64,000 bases of DNA from Anderseniella sp963700885 (GCA_963700885.1 CAVOZJ010000013.1:89420-153419), one strand, 5' to 3'; shown: positions 17,101 through 28,131, numbered from the stretch's first letter. The notes: generated from the letters alone by a model not told the origin. A program made the numbers and translations.

Positions 17101-17311
17101 CAAAAGTGTGCGAATGCCGGATTTGGTGATTGAACCTCTTGATCTCGCCAGACTTGAGGCGGGACATATACGAGCTCATTTCCCTCTTGACGATTGGCAT
17201 CAGGAAGTAGAGCGCCATGATATTAGTCACTGCCGTGGCGAAGATCGCCGTGTCAGAGAAGTTAACAACAGGCTCAGGACTTGCAGAGCCTGGGCAAGCA
17301 ACCTGGCGGCA
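17090..17311 (-). pseudogene. C-terminal remnant of a sodium:alanine symporter-like transporter (AGCS family)
   Basis: An open frame without a proper start, closed by TGA at 17090 and bounded upstream by an in-frame TGA. It encodes EPVVNFSDTAIFATAV, then TNIMALYFLMPIVKRE and SSYMSRLKSGEIKRF. This matches the last membrane helix and basic tail of AGCS amino-acid carriers. The remaining about 400 residues are absent; 17398 onward holds an unrelated plus-strand gene. Assignment rests on remembered family sequence. Confidence 0.5.
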
Positions 17312-17397
17312 TCAGTAAAATCACAGCTAAATCGCGGATGAATTTTTAAGGACTGCACTGATAAAACCAATCTGATGACCAACAGGGTGGCGGTGCG

Positions 17398-17634
17398 ATG
17401 TTCAACAATGCAAACAACAGAAAACCATTTGATGTGCAATTGCTGCTGAGCGACGGGCGGGCTATCAACGGTACCCTGTTGTTGCCGGTGAGCAGCGATA
17501 TCAAACGTGCACTCAGCGGGGATAGTCCGATACTGGAGTTTCGGCATACCGATGGCCGTGAATCAATGATCGCGAAGACAGCGGTTGTTGAAATCGTGAT
17601 ACAGGACAGTGTGGCTTCCGAAGCGGCGGCCTGA
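17398..17634 (+). CDS. hypothetical protein, 78 aa
   Basis: Small cytoplasmic protein with a predicted beta-rich core: FDVQLLLSDGRAINGTLLLP followed by a SMIAKTAVVEI strand. This resembles the N-terminal domain preceding the J-domain in some rhizobial DnaJ-like proteins, but no J-domain is present. The function is unknown. It lies upstream of cspA on the same strand. Confidence 0.6.
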   Translation: MFNNANNRKPFDVQLLLSDGRAINGTLLLPVSSDIKRALSGDSPILEFRHTDGRESMIAKTAVVEIVIQDSVASEAAA

Positions 17635-17854
17635 GCTTTTGGAATTAGCGATTTTCAGTTTTATTTTCACGCTTCAGTTGCTATTTGCTGTGAAATCACC
17701 CATATACCACCGCGTATAGACCGAACTTGTCTGGTGTTGCCTCGCTATGCGGTACGCCGTTTAACCCAGTTAATCCCGACAATGTGAGCAATGTACCGAC
17801 CCAGCCGTCACAAGGTGTGAACGAGCGGGTTTCTCCTTTGAAGGGACAACGACC

Positions 17855-18067
17855 ATGCCAGTAGGCACAGTAAAATTTTTCAACACCACCAAGGGCTTCG
17901 GCTTTATTGAACCGGAAGATGGTTCGAAGGATGCTTTTGTTCATATCTCCGCTGTAGAGCGCGCAGGTATGGGCACCTTGAACGAAGGTCAGAAGGTCAA
18001 GTTTGAGCTGGTTACCGACCAGCGCAGCGGCAAAATGTCGGCCGACAACCTGGAAGCCGCTTCTTAA
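17855..18067 (+). CDS. cspA: cold-shock protein, CspA family
   Basis: 70-aa single OB-fold nucleic-acid-binding protein. RNP1 is KGFGFI and RNP2 is VFVHIS-like (AFVHISAVE). A long leader (about 220 bases since the previous gene) and a strong terminator downstream are typical of self-regulated csp mRNAs. The ribosome site is AAGGGA, 11 bases before the ATG. Confidence 0.93.
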   Translation: MPVGTVKFFNTTKGFGFIEPEDGSKDAFVHISAVERAGMGTLNEGQKVKFELVTDQRSGKMSADNLEAAS

Positions 18068-18099
18068 GTGTAGCGTACTTTCAGCATCAGGTTTTCAGA

Positions 18100-18135
18100 C
18101 CCTGCAAACCACAACTGGCTTGCAGGGTTTTTATT
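18100..18135 (+). terminator. rho-independent terminator after cspA
   Basis: An 8-bp stem CCCTGCAA/TTGCAGGG (18100-18107 with 18120-18127) is followed by TTTTTATTT. Confidence 0.85.
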
Positions 18136-18253
18136 TGCGCAGGTTTTCTTCCTCGTTCATGGCGTCTACATATTTGCCAATGGCCCGGGCAGTAACGGTG
18201 AGGGTCTGGCGATAAAACAACATGGCCATGACAGTGCACTCAGGATTGTCCAC

Positions 18254-19057
18254 ATGAAAGATCGTGACAAATATGTTTCGGCGAACAGGGAGGCCTGGAA
18301 CGAGGCGGCCCATCGCCATGCTGCGCACAATCAGGCAGCGCTGCGCGAGCAGTTCTCGCATGGTGGATGCAACTTCCTCGCAGATGAAATCACCGGCATG
18401 CTGGAGGAGATCGGTGTCACAGGCAAATCGGTCGTGCAGATTGCGTGCAACAACGGCAAGGATCTGCTTTCACTGAAGGCCATGGGGGTAGGCCGATGCC
18501 TGGGAATCGACCAGGCAGAAATGTTTCTGGAGCAGGCACGCGAGTTGGCTGAGATAGCCGGATTCGACAGTGACGTGAGTTTCACGGCAGCGGATGTTTA
18601 CGGGCTCCCGGATGACCTGAAGGAGCATTTTGATATCGCGCTGACCACAATCGGCGTGCTCGGATGGATGCCTGACCTGGAAGGATTTTTCTCTGCAGTT
18701 TCAGGGCTGATAGTGTCCGGCGGCCACTGGGTTATGGAGGAAAGCCATCCCATCCTGATGATGTATCAACCTGGTGAGAATGGCGGGTCATCCAGGATTG
18801 AGCATTCCTATTTTCAGACCGAACCATTTGTGGAAACCACCGGCCTGGATTATTTCGGCCATGAGAAGTATGCCTCCAGCCCGAATTATTCGTTCACCCA
18901 CACATTGTCGGATATTGTCAACGCCGGGCTCAAGGCTGGGCTGGAACTGCGGGGCATGCACGAGGTCGGCCACGACATTTCCAATTTCTGCAGTGATCTG
19001 GAACTGGCCGAAGCCAGGCCACCGCTCGGGCTTTACATGCTGTGGCGCAAAACATGA
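18254..19057 (+). CDS. class I SAM-dependent methyltransferase
   Basis: Cytoplasmic protein of 267 aa. Motif I VVQIACNNGKDLLSLKAMG is near residue 60, an acidic LGID follows for SAM ribose binding, and later motifs are FDIALTTIGVLGWMPD and the post-III strand. It resembles the UbiE/ubiquinone-type or tellurite-resistance-like small-molecule methyltransferases; substrate unknown. Residues 175-215 contain an insertion (SYFQTEPFVETTGLDYFG) common to a subfamily acting on small molecules. Confidence 0.8.
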   Translation: MKDRDKYVSANREAWNEAAHRHAAHNQAALREQFSHGGCNFLADEITGMLEEIGVTGKSVVQIACNNGKDLLSLKAMGVGRCLGIDQAEMFLEQARELAEIAGFDSDVSFTAADVYGLPDDLKEHFDIALTTIGVLGWMPDLEGFFSAVSGLIVSGGHWVMEESHPILMMYQPGENGGSSRIEHSYFQTEPFVETTGLDYFGHEKYASSPNYSFTHTLSDIVNAGLKAGLELRGMHEVGHDISNFCSDLELAEARPPLGLYMLWRKT

Positions 19058-19109
19058 TATGGGTCTGGAGCTGCACTCCATTCAAAAGTGCCGCCCCTGG
19101 TTCAGCAGG

Positions 19110-19382
19110 CTATTGAGCAGGTGCTGTAGTAGCCGGCGGAACAGGTTGTGTGACCGGTTGCTGCGCAGCGGGAGCACTTTCCGTAGCGGGTGCAGGTGTG
19201 ACCTGTTCGCTTGTTGTGCCAACGGTTGTGGCAGGACGGTCGGAGCCTGCAAACGAGAAAAAGGCAATCAATCCAAGCAGGATGGCGACAGCAAGACCGA
19301 TCAGCCAGCCAGTCGAACCGCTGGACTGGGTACGATAGCCGGGTGCGTGTGAGCGATGCTCATTGTGATAGTCAGTGGCCAT
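19110..19382 (-). CDS. hypothetical single-pass membrane protein, 90 aa
   Basis: A polar N-terminus (residues 1-24) is followed by one membrane helix (GWLIGLAVAILLGLIAFFSF) and a Pro/Ala/Thr/Gln-rich, low-complexity periplasmic tail. The ATG at 19382 has GGAG eight bases upstream. Proteins with this layout are common in Rhizobiales and have no assigned function. Confidence 0.6.
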   Translation of the reverse strand: MATDYHNEHRSHAPGYRTQSSGSTGWLIGLAVAILLGLIAFFSFAGSDRPATTVGTTSEQVTPAPATESAPAAQQPVTQPVPPATTAPAQ

Positions 19383-19494
19383 GACAAATACTCCATAACT
19401 CATGGCCCCCTAGCCCATTCAATGAGTTCATTTCAGCACTCCATTATGCCGATGCAAGGGCGGAAATGGGGTCTTTTTGGACCTTTGCCTGGAG

Positions 19495-19590
19495 ATTGAA
19501 CAGCCTGTCAGCCTGCGGCGGGCTGTTTTGATTTTCTACTGTCGAACAGCTTGTCCGCCTTCGGCGGGCTGTTCTGTACCCCGGCAAGTC
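19495..19590. repeat. two adjacent GAACAGC...GCTGTTC stem-loops
   Basis: The second hairpin is GAACAGC/GCTGTTC with an inner CCGCC-TTC-GGCGG stem (about 19551-19586). The first, at 19497-19530, pairs AACAGCC with GGCTGTT and is followed by TTGATTTTC. GTCGAACAGC is shared with the tandem repeat at 10768-11093, so this is a dispersed element. Confidence 0.55.
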
Positions 19591-19629
19591 ACCGTGCAGC
19601 GTCACCAATGGCGGCGGGGTGGCGGGCAG

Positions 19630-19656
19630 AAAAAAGGCCGGGAACAAGGCCCGGCC
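19630..19656 (-). terminator. rho-independent terminator of the rpsP-rimM-trmD-rplS operon
   Basis: On the minus strand GGCCGGG (19656-19650) pairs with CCCGGCC (19642-19636) and is followed by six T. It lies 26 bases after the rplS stop codon. Confidence 0.88.
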
Positions 19657-19681
19657 AATTCGAAATCCGAAGTGGATTTGA

Positions 19682-20362
19682 TCACTCGGTGGCAGCGGAC
19701 TTTTCAGCTGATTCCTGATCAACCTTGGCACGAGGCGCCTTGCCTGCCAGCAATTCCTTGGCCTGAACGATCCATTCATCACGCTCGATGCGACCTCCCA
19801 ATGACAGTTTGGCGTCGTAATCGGCGATATCGTCCTTCTTCCATTTGGCGATCTGGGTCAGGCTGGTTACGCCTTCGCCGGCCAGCTTTTCAGCAAGCAC
19901 ATCTCCAACACCGGAAATCAGTGATACATCATCAACCACCTGAGGCGCGTTGGCGGCTTCAGCCCTGGCTGCCTCTGCCTGCGCGGCACCTGGAACAACA
20001 ACCGAACGCTTCTTCTCGGCAATACGAGCGCGTCTGCCGGTGCGACCACGCAGATAATACAGCTTTGCGCGACGTACCTTGCCGCGCCGCAATAATGTGA
20101 CGCTTTCAACCAGCGGCGAGTAAATCGGGAACACACGCTCCACACCTTCGCCGTAGCTGAGCTTGCGCACTGTGAAGTTTTCATTGAGGCCAGCGCCTGA
20201 ACGGGCAATCACCACTCCTTCGTAGTTCTGGATACGCGAGCGTTCACCTTCGGTGACGCGAACTGCAACAACGATTGTGTCGCCTGGGGCAAAATCCGGT
20301 ATTTCGCGTTTGGCCGCAATGGCCTGAGCCTGCTCGTGCTCGAGCTGCTGGATAATGTTCAT
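19682..20362 (-). CDS. rplS: 50S ribosomal protein L19 with C-terminal helix-hairpin-helix extension
   Basis: Residues 1-120 are a normal L19 (NIIQQLEHEQ, FAPGDTIVV, RIQNYEGVVIAR, VRRAKLYYLRGRTGRRARI), which sits at the 30S-50S interface. After an Ala-rich linker, residues about 142-205 form an extra domain with LISGVGDVLAEKL and GRIERDEWIVQAKELL. This matches the helix-hairpin-helix fold usually appended to L21 in rhizobia. 226 aa against the usual 115-180. The ATG at 20362 has AAGGA upstream. Last gene of the operon. Confidence 0.92.
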   Translation of the reverse strand: MNIIQQLEHEQAQAIAAKREIPDFAPGDTIVVAVRVTEGERSRIQNYEGVVIARSGAGLNENFTVRKLSYGEGVERVFPIYSPLVESVTLLRRGKVRRAKLYYLRGRTGRRARIAEKKRSVVVPGAAQAEAARAEAANAPQVVDDVSLISGVGDVLAEKLAGEGVTSLTQIAKWKKDDIADYDAKLSLGGRIERDEWIVQAKELLAGKAPRAKVDQESAEKSAATE

Positions 20363-20544
20363 CGGACGAATTCCTTCTTGGTGCGGCCCGCGTTCATTTT
20401 GAACGCCGAAAAATCGCCCCAACATTTTCAGATACAATCATCTTTCGGCAGTATACAGGCAGTGCCAGATTGCCGGATGATCTTGCGATGGCGGTCTTTA
20501 CCCGTGTGAAGGTGTAAAAGTCAATGTCTATCCGCACATTTGGG

Positions 20545-21243
20545 TCATTTGTTTGTGTCTTCTGGCCGAAACAGGTCCGGCCGGCGCTGCATGGTCAATC
20601 TTTCCGACTGATCCCGCCTCCAGCGGGAAATTGCAGCGTGGTCGCCGGAAAGCAAGACTGCCGGTATTTCAAGTCCCTCCCACTGGCGCGGCCGGGTATA
20701 CTGCGGGTGTTCCAGCAGCCCATGTTCGAAACTTTCGTCAGTGCCGGACGTATCATTGCCCATGATGCCCGGCAACAGGCGTACAATGGCGTCCAGTACG
20801 ATGTGAGCCGCCGGTTCTCCGCCGGACAGGACATAGTCACCTACTGAAACTTCCGTCAGGTTTCGAGCCTCTATAACGCGCTCATCGACACCCTCGAACC
20901 GGCCGCAGACAATCATTACTCCGTCAGTTGCAGCCAGTTCACGCACAAACCCTTGCGTCAACGGGCGTCCCCGCGGGCTCATCAGCAAGCGGGGACGGGT
21001 GTCCTGCGGTGTGCTGGCAGCGTCGACGGCGCGGGCCAGCACATCGGGCTTTAATACCATGCCGGGACCGCCGCCTGCCGGGGTGTCATCCACGGAGGCG
21101 TGCTTGCCGGTGGCGTGCTTGCGAATATCGCGTGCCTGCAGCGACCAGATGCCATCCTGCAGACCTCTGCCTGCCACGGACATCCCGAGCGGCCCGGGGA
21201 ACATATCCGGGTAAAGCGTCAGTACTGTTGCAAGAAAAGGCAT
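20545..21243 (-). CDS. trmD: tRNA (guanine(37)-N1)-methyltransferase
   Basis: Knotted SPOUT methyltransferase that makes m1G37 and prevents frameshifting. 232 aa from the ATG at 21243. Motifs include VLTLYPDMFPG, DDTPAGGGPGMV, the knot loop MSPRGRPLTQ and VGDYVLSGGE. An in-frame GTG at 21297, almost touching the rimM stop, is an alternative start, but conserved sequence begins at MPFLATVLTLYP. Third gene of the rpsP operon. Confidence 0.93.
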   Translation of the reverse strand: MPFLATVLTLYPDMFPGPLGMSVAGRGLQDGIWSLQARDIRKHATGKHASVDDTPAGGGPGMVLKPDVLARAVDAASTPQDTRPRLLMSPRGRPLTQGFVRELAATDGVMIVCGRFEGVDERVIEARNLTEVSVGDYVLSGGEPAAHIVLDAIVRLLPGIMGNDTSGTDESFEHGLLEHPQYTRPRQWEGLEIPAVLLSGDHAAISRWRRDQSERLTMQRRPDLFRPEDTNK

Positions 21244-21298
21244 CTGCTGGCTACTCTTTCTGATCGGCTTGCGACCGGCAGCCGGTTGCCAATACACG

Positions 21299-21820
21299 TC
21301 ATCCGGTTTCCGTGTCCAACAATCCGTCGGGAGGATTGATGGTCATTGTACCGGCGTCAAGATTGATTTCCGGCACCGTTTCAGTGTCGAACGGCATCAG
21401 CACTGTGGCTTCGACATTCTGCAGTTTCATTTCCAGCAGCTCACCGGCGCCAAAGTCCAGTATGGCGACCACGTTACCGATTTTCACCCCCTGGGAGTCC
21501 AAAATACGGAGGCCGATCAAATCCGCGTGGTAAACCTCGTCCTGTTCCGGTTCAGGAAGCCGGTCACGCGGGACGGACAATTCAAGCCCCTTGAGGGCCT
21601 CGGCTGCATTGCGGTCATCTATGCCTTCGATGCGGGTGCGAAATGCGTCTTTGTGAGCCTTGAGCGACACTATCTTTACGATTGCGCCGTTGGACGCATC
21701 CAGCGGGCCATATGACGCGATGGCTTCAGGGTCAGCAGTGAAACTTTTTAGCTTCACTTCACCCTGAATGCCGTGCACGCCGGTTATGACGCCAAGGACA
21801 ATGCGCGAAGGCCCGGGCAT
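21299..21820 (-). CDS. rimM: 16S rRNA processing protein RimM
   Basis: Assembly factor for the 30S head domain. 173 aa. The N-terminal beta-barrel begins VLGVITGVHGIQGEVKLKSF, and the C-terminal PRC-barrel starts near residue 97 (YHADLIGLRILDSQG). It sits between rpsP and trmD, the canonical order, 15 bases after rpsP. Confidence 0.94.
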   Translation of the reverse strand: MPGPSRIVLGVITGVHGIQGEVKLKSFTADPEAIASYGPLDASNGAIVKIVSLKAHKDAFRTRIEGIDDRNAAEALKGLELSVPRDRLPEPEQDEVYHADLIGLRILDSQGVKIGNVVAILDFGAGELLEMKLQNVEATVLMPFDTETVPEINLDAGTMTINPPDGLLDTETG

Positions 21821-21835
21821 TCAGGCATGAGTCCT

Positions 21836-22279
21836 TTAAGATGCTGCTTCTTCAGCGGGCGCTTCTTCCGCGGGAGCAGCAGCGGCAGCTTCGGCGGCCT
21901 CTTTTGCCGCGGCAGCTTCAGCCACAGCGGCCGCCTTGGCGGCGGTTGCTGCTTCGGCTTCGGCAGCTTCGCGTTCCATCCGCTTTTTGCCCGGCTTGGC
22001 CTTGTTCGGGTTGTTGCGTGGTTCCCGTTTTTCCAGACCAAGTGCATCGAGGAAGCGAAGAACCCGATCAGTTGGCCTGGCGCCAACACTGATCCAGTGT
22101 TTTGCACGATCCATATCGAGGTTGATGCGGTCTGCTGAATCCTTCGGAAGCAGAGGACTGTAGGTGCCAATCTTTTCGATGAAACGGCCGTCGCGAGGAG
22201 CGCTCACGTCAGCCACCACGATACGATAGTACGGACGCTTTTTGGACCCGCCACGGGCCAGTCTGATTTTCAATGCCAT
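21836..22279 (-). CDS. rpsP: 30S ribosomal protein S16 with Ala/Glu-rich tail
   Basis: The first about 85 residues are a normal S16 (LKIRLARGGSKKRPYYRIVV, IEKIGTYSPL, ARPTDRVLRFLDALGL). A long helical Ala/Glu/Lys tail extends it to 147 aa, a common alphaproteobacterial feature although longer than most. First gene of the operon with rimM, trmD and rplS. Confidence 0.95.
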   Translation of the reverse strand: MALKIRLARGGSKKRPYYRIVVADVSAPRDGRFIEKIGTYSPLLPKDSADRINLDMDRAKHWISVGARPTDRVLRFLDALGLEKREPRNNPNKAKPGKKRMEREAAEAEAATAAKAAAVAEAAAAKEAAEAAAAAPAEEAPAEEAAS

Positions 22280-22338
22280 GTCTGAATTCTCCTTGAGTGA
22301 TCACATGTTTGAGTGGATTTGAAAATTTCTATTGATCG

Positions 22339-23925
22339 CTATTTTTTCTTCTTGGCGAAACCGGGCAAGCCCTTGAAGCCGCCACCGCCGAGGCCGGGAA
22401 GCCCGCCTTTTCCACCGAGTCCAGGCAATCCGGGCATTGCACCGCCGATACCTGGCAAGCCGGCCGGGAGTTTCGGCATTTTGCCGTCTGCGAGTTCCTT
22501 GAGTTCCGGCGGGATTGCAGCGGGGTCCATCCCGGCAAGTTCTGCCTGCATCTTTTCCATCTCTTCAGCCGAAGGCATGCCGGCGCCGCCACCCATGCCC
22601 ATCATCTTGCCGAGCAGGCCGCCCTTGCCCCTGCCCATTTTCTTCATCATGCCCGCCATCTGAATGTGCATCTTGAGCAGGCGGTTGATTTCCTGCACTT
22701 CAACGCCGGACCCTCTGGCAACACGCTTTTTACGTGAGGCATTCATGATTTTCGGGTTGCGCCTTTCCTTGGCGGTCATGGAAGAGATAATGGCCAGTTG
22801 GCGCTTGAGCACCGAGTTGTCGAGATCAGCATCCTCAAGCTGTTTTTTCATTTTTCCGAGACCGGGCATCATGCCCATCAGGCCCGACATGCCGCCCATT
22901 TTCTGCATTTGTTTGAGCTGGTCGGCAAGGTCTTCGAGGTCGAAGACACCCTTTTTCATGCGTGCAGCCATCCTGGCTGCCTTGTCGTGATCTAAGGTTT
23001 GAGCTGCTTTTTCAACCAGCGACACCACGTCTCCCATGCCGAGAATGCGTGATGCGATCCGTTCGGGGTGGAAATCTTCCAGTCCGTCCAGCTTTTCGCC
23101 GGTTCCCAGAAGCTTGATCGGCTTGCCGGTAACAGCGCGCATGGACAGCGCAGCGCCGCCGCGGCCATCGCCGTCAATGCGGGTCAGCACGAGACCGGAA
23201 ATGCCAACCTGTTGATCAAATGCCCGTGCCAGGTTGACGGCGTCCTGACCCGTCAGGGCATCGGCGACCAGCAGGATTTCAGCAGGCTCGGCAATATCGC
23301 GGACCAACTGTACCTCCGCCATCAGTTCTTCGTCGATAAACAGCCTGCCGGCGGTGTCCAGCATGACGATGTCATAGCCGCCCTTCCGGGCTTCAGACAT
23401 GGCCCGCCTGGTGATGGCTGCCGGGTCTTCACCTTTTACGATGGGCAGCGTGTCGACTGCGATCTGTTCGCCCAGAATGGCGAGTTGCTCCTGCGCGGCA
23501 GGCCGCCGGGTGTCAAGCGAGGCCATGATGACCTTCTTCCTGTCACGCTCCAGCAGCCGCTTGGCAATTTTGGCAGTTGTCGTGGTTTTACCGGAGCCCT
23601 GCAGACCGACCATCAGGATAGGCACCGGGGGCGCCGCCCTGAGGTTCAGGGGCGCCGGTTCCCTGCCAAGCATGTCAACAATAGCGTCGTTGACGATCTT
23701 GACGACCATCTGGCCGGGCGTCACCGACTTGATGACTTCCCTGCCGATGGCGCGTTCCCTTACCTGTTCGACAAATTTGCGGACAACTTCCAGCGCCACA
23801 TCAGCTTCAATCAGTGCGCGGCGCACCTCCCGCATGGCAGTGTCGACATCAGCCTCGGACAGGGCGCCACGGCCTGTCAGCTTGTCAAAGATACCGCCCA
23901 GGCGATCTTGAAGTGTTTCAAACAT
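22339..23925 (-). CDS. ffh: signal recognition particle protein Ffh
   Basis: SRP54 GTPase that targets nascent membrane proteins with SRP RNA. 528 aa. The N domain comes first, then the G domain with GLQGSGKTTTTAK, DTAGR, TRIDGDGRGG and the DARGG-equivalent loop. The Met-rich M domain from about residue 295 ends in a Gly/Leu/Pro/Met-rich tail. The ATG at 23925 (MFETLQDRL) is the conserved start; the frame continues nine codons upstream. Its receptor FtsY is encoded 2.5 kb away, divergently. Confidence 0.95.
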   Translation of the reverse strand: MFETLQDRLGGIFDKLTGRGALSEADVDTAMREVRRALIEADVALEVVRKFVEQVRERAIGREVIKSVTPGQMVVKIVNDAIVDMLGREPAPLNLRAAPPVPILMVGLQGSGKTTTTAKIAKRLLERDRKKVIMASLDTRRPAAQEQLAILGEQIAVDTLPIVKGEDPAAITRRAMSEARKGGYDIVMLDTAGRLFIDEELMAEVQLVRDIAEPAEILLVADALTGQDAVNLARAFDQQVGISGLVLTRIDGDGRGGAALSMRAVTGKPIKLLGTGEKLDGLEDFHPERIASRILGMGDVVSLVEKAAQTLDHDKAARMAARMKKGVFDLEDLADQLKQMQKMGGMSGLMGMMPGLGKMKKQLEDADLDNSVLKRQLAIISSMTAKERRNPKIMNASRKKRVARGSGVEVQEINRLLKMHIQMAGMMKKMGRGKGGLLGKMMGMGGGAGMPSAEEMEKMQAELAGMDPAAIPPELKELADGKMPKLPAGLPGIGGAMPGLPGLGGKGGLPGLGGGGFKGLPGFAKKKK

Positions 23926-24278
23926 AAACTCGTTCCCAAACCGGTTACGCAAAGCAAAATGGCACCCGTGCGCGAACCATCGCGGACGGATGTAGACCCC
24001 TGACCTCCCGGATGCGGTTCTTTACCGTCCATGTGTCAGCAGGCCCGCCAAGTCATTTTGGCGTCTGGATTGCGGGGTTCAATAGGGCAATTGCGACCGC
24101 AGGTCAATTAAAACAGGTCTTCCTGACAAACGAACCGACCTGCCGCTGCCTGTCTGGCGGCGTTGCAGTTTTGCTGGCGGGCAGCATCATCCGGTTGCTG
24201 CGGGACCGGGGTGGTTGCGAACGATCAGTCCTTGTTACCTCTGGCAAGTTGGGTGCGTTTCACCATATAAGGCGCTTG
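23926..24278. other. 353-base divergent intergenic region between ffh and dapF
   Basis: It should hold the divergent promoters. The dapF frame stays open upstream to 24012, but that stretch has no similarity to DapF N-termini. I see no other gene, terminator or clear operator. Confidence 0.5.
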
Positions 24279-25139
24279 ATGAGCACGAACACACATATTC
24301 CATTCCGCAAGATGAATGGGCTTGGCAATGATTTCATCATTGTTGATGGCCGGACCGAGGCGCGCCGGTTTACGCCTGAACAGATTTACGGCTGGTCGCG
24401 ACGGCAACGTGGTATCGGCTGTGATCAGTTCATAGTGATGGAGAAATCCGACGTGGCCAATGTGCGCATGCGTATTTACAATGCCGAAGGTCACGAGGTT
24501 GAAAGTTGCGGCAATGCCACACGCTGCGTAGCGGACATCCTGTTTGCCGAGACAGGCAGCGGTTCGGCAACCATCGACACCAAGGGTGGTTTTCTGGTGT
24601 GCCGGAGGGCGGATCAGGGGTTGGTGACGGTGGACATGGGTGAGCCGAAATTTGGCTGGCAAGATATCCCGCTGGCCGAGCCGTTTCATGACACCCGTGG
24701 CATTGAGTTACAGATCGGCCCGATTGATGCGCCCATCCTGCATACACCGTCGGTTGCGAATGTGGGAAACCCGCATGCCATCTTCTGGGTGAATGACCTT
24801 GAAGTGACGGATCTGTCAAAGACCGGGCCGCTGCTGGAAAATCACCCGATTTTTCCGGAGCGTGCCAATATCTCGCTGGCGCATGTCTTATCGCCCAGCC
24901 ACATCGAGGTGAAGGTGTGGGAGCGCGGCGTCGGGCTGACACGTGCGTGCGGAACAGCAGCCTGCGCAGTTGCCGTTTCGGCGGCGCGAACCAGACGAAC
25001 CGGCCGCGAAGTTACAATATCGCTTCCCGGCGGCGACCTGTTTATTGAATGGGATGCACGCGACCACATGTTGATGACCGGGCCGGTGGCTTACGATTTT
25101 GAAGGCGAACTGCCTGCGCTGGAAGGTGTCGGCTGGTGA
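24279..25139 (+). CDS. dapF: diaminopimelate epimerase
   Basis: Interconverts LL- and meso-diaminopimelate for lysine and peptidoglycan. 286 aa. FRKMNGLGNDFIIVD is at the N-terminus, the first catalytic cysteine is in SCGNATRC near residue 81, and the second is in ACGTAACAVAV near residue 227. The ATG at 24279 was chosen because the conserved start follows directly. It overlaps mtaB by four bases. Confidence 0.95.
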   Translation: MSTNTHIPFRKMNGLGNDFIIVDGRTEARRFTPEQIYGWSRRQRGIGCDQFIVMEKSDVANVRMRIYNAEGHEVESCGNATRCVADILFAETGSGSATIDTKGGFLVCRRADQGLVTVDMGEPKFGWQDIPLAEPFHDTRGIELQIGPIDAPILHTPSVANVGNPHAIFWVNDLEVTDLSKTGPLLENHPIFPERANISLAHVLSPSHIEVKVWERGVGLTRACGTAACAVAVSAARTRRTGREVTISLPGGDLFIEWDARDHMLMTGPVAYDFEGELPALEGVGW

Positions 25140-26406
25140 ACAGGCAAGTCGACATTGTCAGCTTTGGCTGTCGCCTGAATGCATATGAAGCAGAAGTCAT
25201 GCGATCCCATGCTGACACGGCGGGCCTCGAGAACGCCGTTGTCATCAATACCTGCGCGGTGACAGCCGAGGCGCAGCGTCAGGCGCGGCAAGCCATCAGA
25301 CGGGCACGCAAGGACAGACCGGATGCCAGGATTATTGTGACCGGATGTGCCGCCCAGGTGGACGGCCCGGCATTTGCAGCCATGGAGGAAGTGGACCTGG
25401 TTCTCGGCAATGAGGAAAAACTCAGGGCAGAAAGCTGGCAGGCAGACGCCCTGGATTTTGGGCTGGGTAACGAGACACCGGTGCGGGTCAATGACATTAT
25501 GGGGGTCAGGCAAACCGCCCTTCACATGATCGATGGATTTGGCCAGCGAACCCGGGCCTTTGTGCAGGTGCAAACCGGGTGCGATCATCGCTGTACCTTT
25601 TGTATCATTCCCTACGGACGCGGCAATTCACGTTCGACAGGTGCCGGCGAGGTGGTCACGCAAATCAGGAAGCTGGTGGAGTCCGGTTGCCCGGAGGTTG
25701 TTTTGTCCGGCGTTGATATTACCTCTTACGGCAAGGATCTTGCTGGTCGACCGAGCCTCGGCAACCTGGTTCGGCGCATATTGAAGATGGTGCCGGAACT
25801 GCAACGGTTGCGGATTTCGTCAATCGATTCCGTTGAATCGGATGAAGATCTGCTGATTGCCATCGAAGAAGAAGAACGTCTGATGCCGCATTTGCACCTG
25901 TCGTTGCAGGCAGGCGACGACATGATCCTGAAGCGTATGAAACGGCGGCACCTGCGTGGTGATGCCATCCGGTTTTGCGATGATGTGCGCCGCCGGAGAC
26001 CGGGCATGGTGTTCGGGGCGGATATCATCGCCGGGTTTCCGACCGAAACCGACGAAATGTTCGAAAACTCGATCAGGCTGGTGGAAGACTGCGGACTGAC
26101 CTTTCTGCATGTCTTTCCCTACTCCATCCGGCCAGGAACACCGGCTGCAAGGATGCCGCAGGTTGACGGAGCCGATATCAAGGCCAGGGCGAAAGCCTTG
26201 CGTGCGGCAGGTGAAGAGCGTTTGTCGTCGTTTGTCGCCTCGCAGGTCGGGCAAACGGCGAATGTGCTGTTTGAAACGGACACGCGTGGCCGTACGCCGC
26301 AGTATCTCAATGTCGACATTGCCGGAAACCACATGACGCCCGGCGCAATTGCACCGGTCCGTCTTGTGGGAGCGGCCGGGCATGACCTGGCCGGGGAGCT
26401 GGTTCT

Positions 26407-26410
<4 letters not shown>
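25136..26410 (+). CDS. mtaB: tRNA t6A37 methylthiotransferase MtaB
   Basis: Radical-SAM enzyme converting t6A37 to ms2t6A37 in ANN-decoding tRNAs. 424 aa. The N-terminal UPF0004 domain has cysteines in FGCRLN, NTCAV and VTGCAAQ. The radical-SAM motif is CDHRCTFC near residue 150 and a C-terminal TRAM-like region follows. It starts at GTG (25136) inside the dapF stop region (GTGA), with GGAAGG upstream, and ends overlapping ftsY. Confidence 0.93.

Positions 26411-28123
<1,713 letters not shown>

Positions 28124-28131
<8 letters not shown>

Noticed and set aside
17227..17547. Leucine-rich leader peptide (LSLLL) for leuC attenuation on the minus strand
   Set aside because: The frame is 106 codons long, starts antisense to a plus-strand gene and does not end at the hairpin. 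The adjacent frame reads as a transporter tail that ends exactly in the terminator.
24012..24278. N-terminal extension of DapF
   Set aside because: The 89 extra codons show no DapF similarity, and the conserved start lies at 24279.
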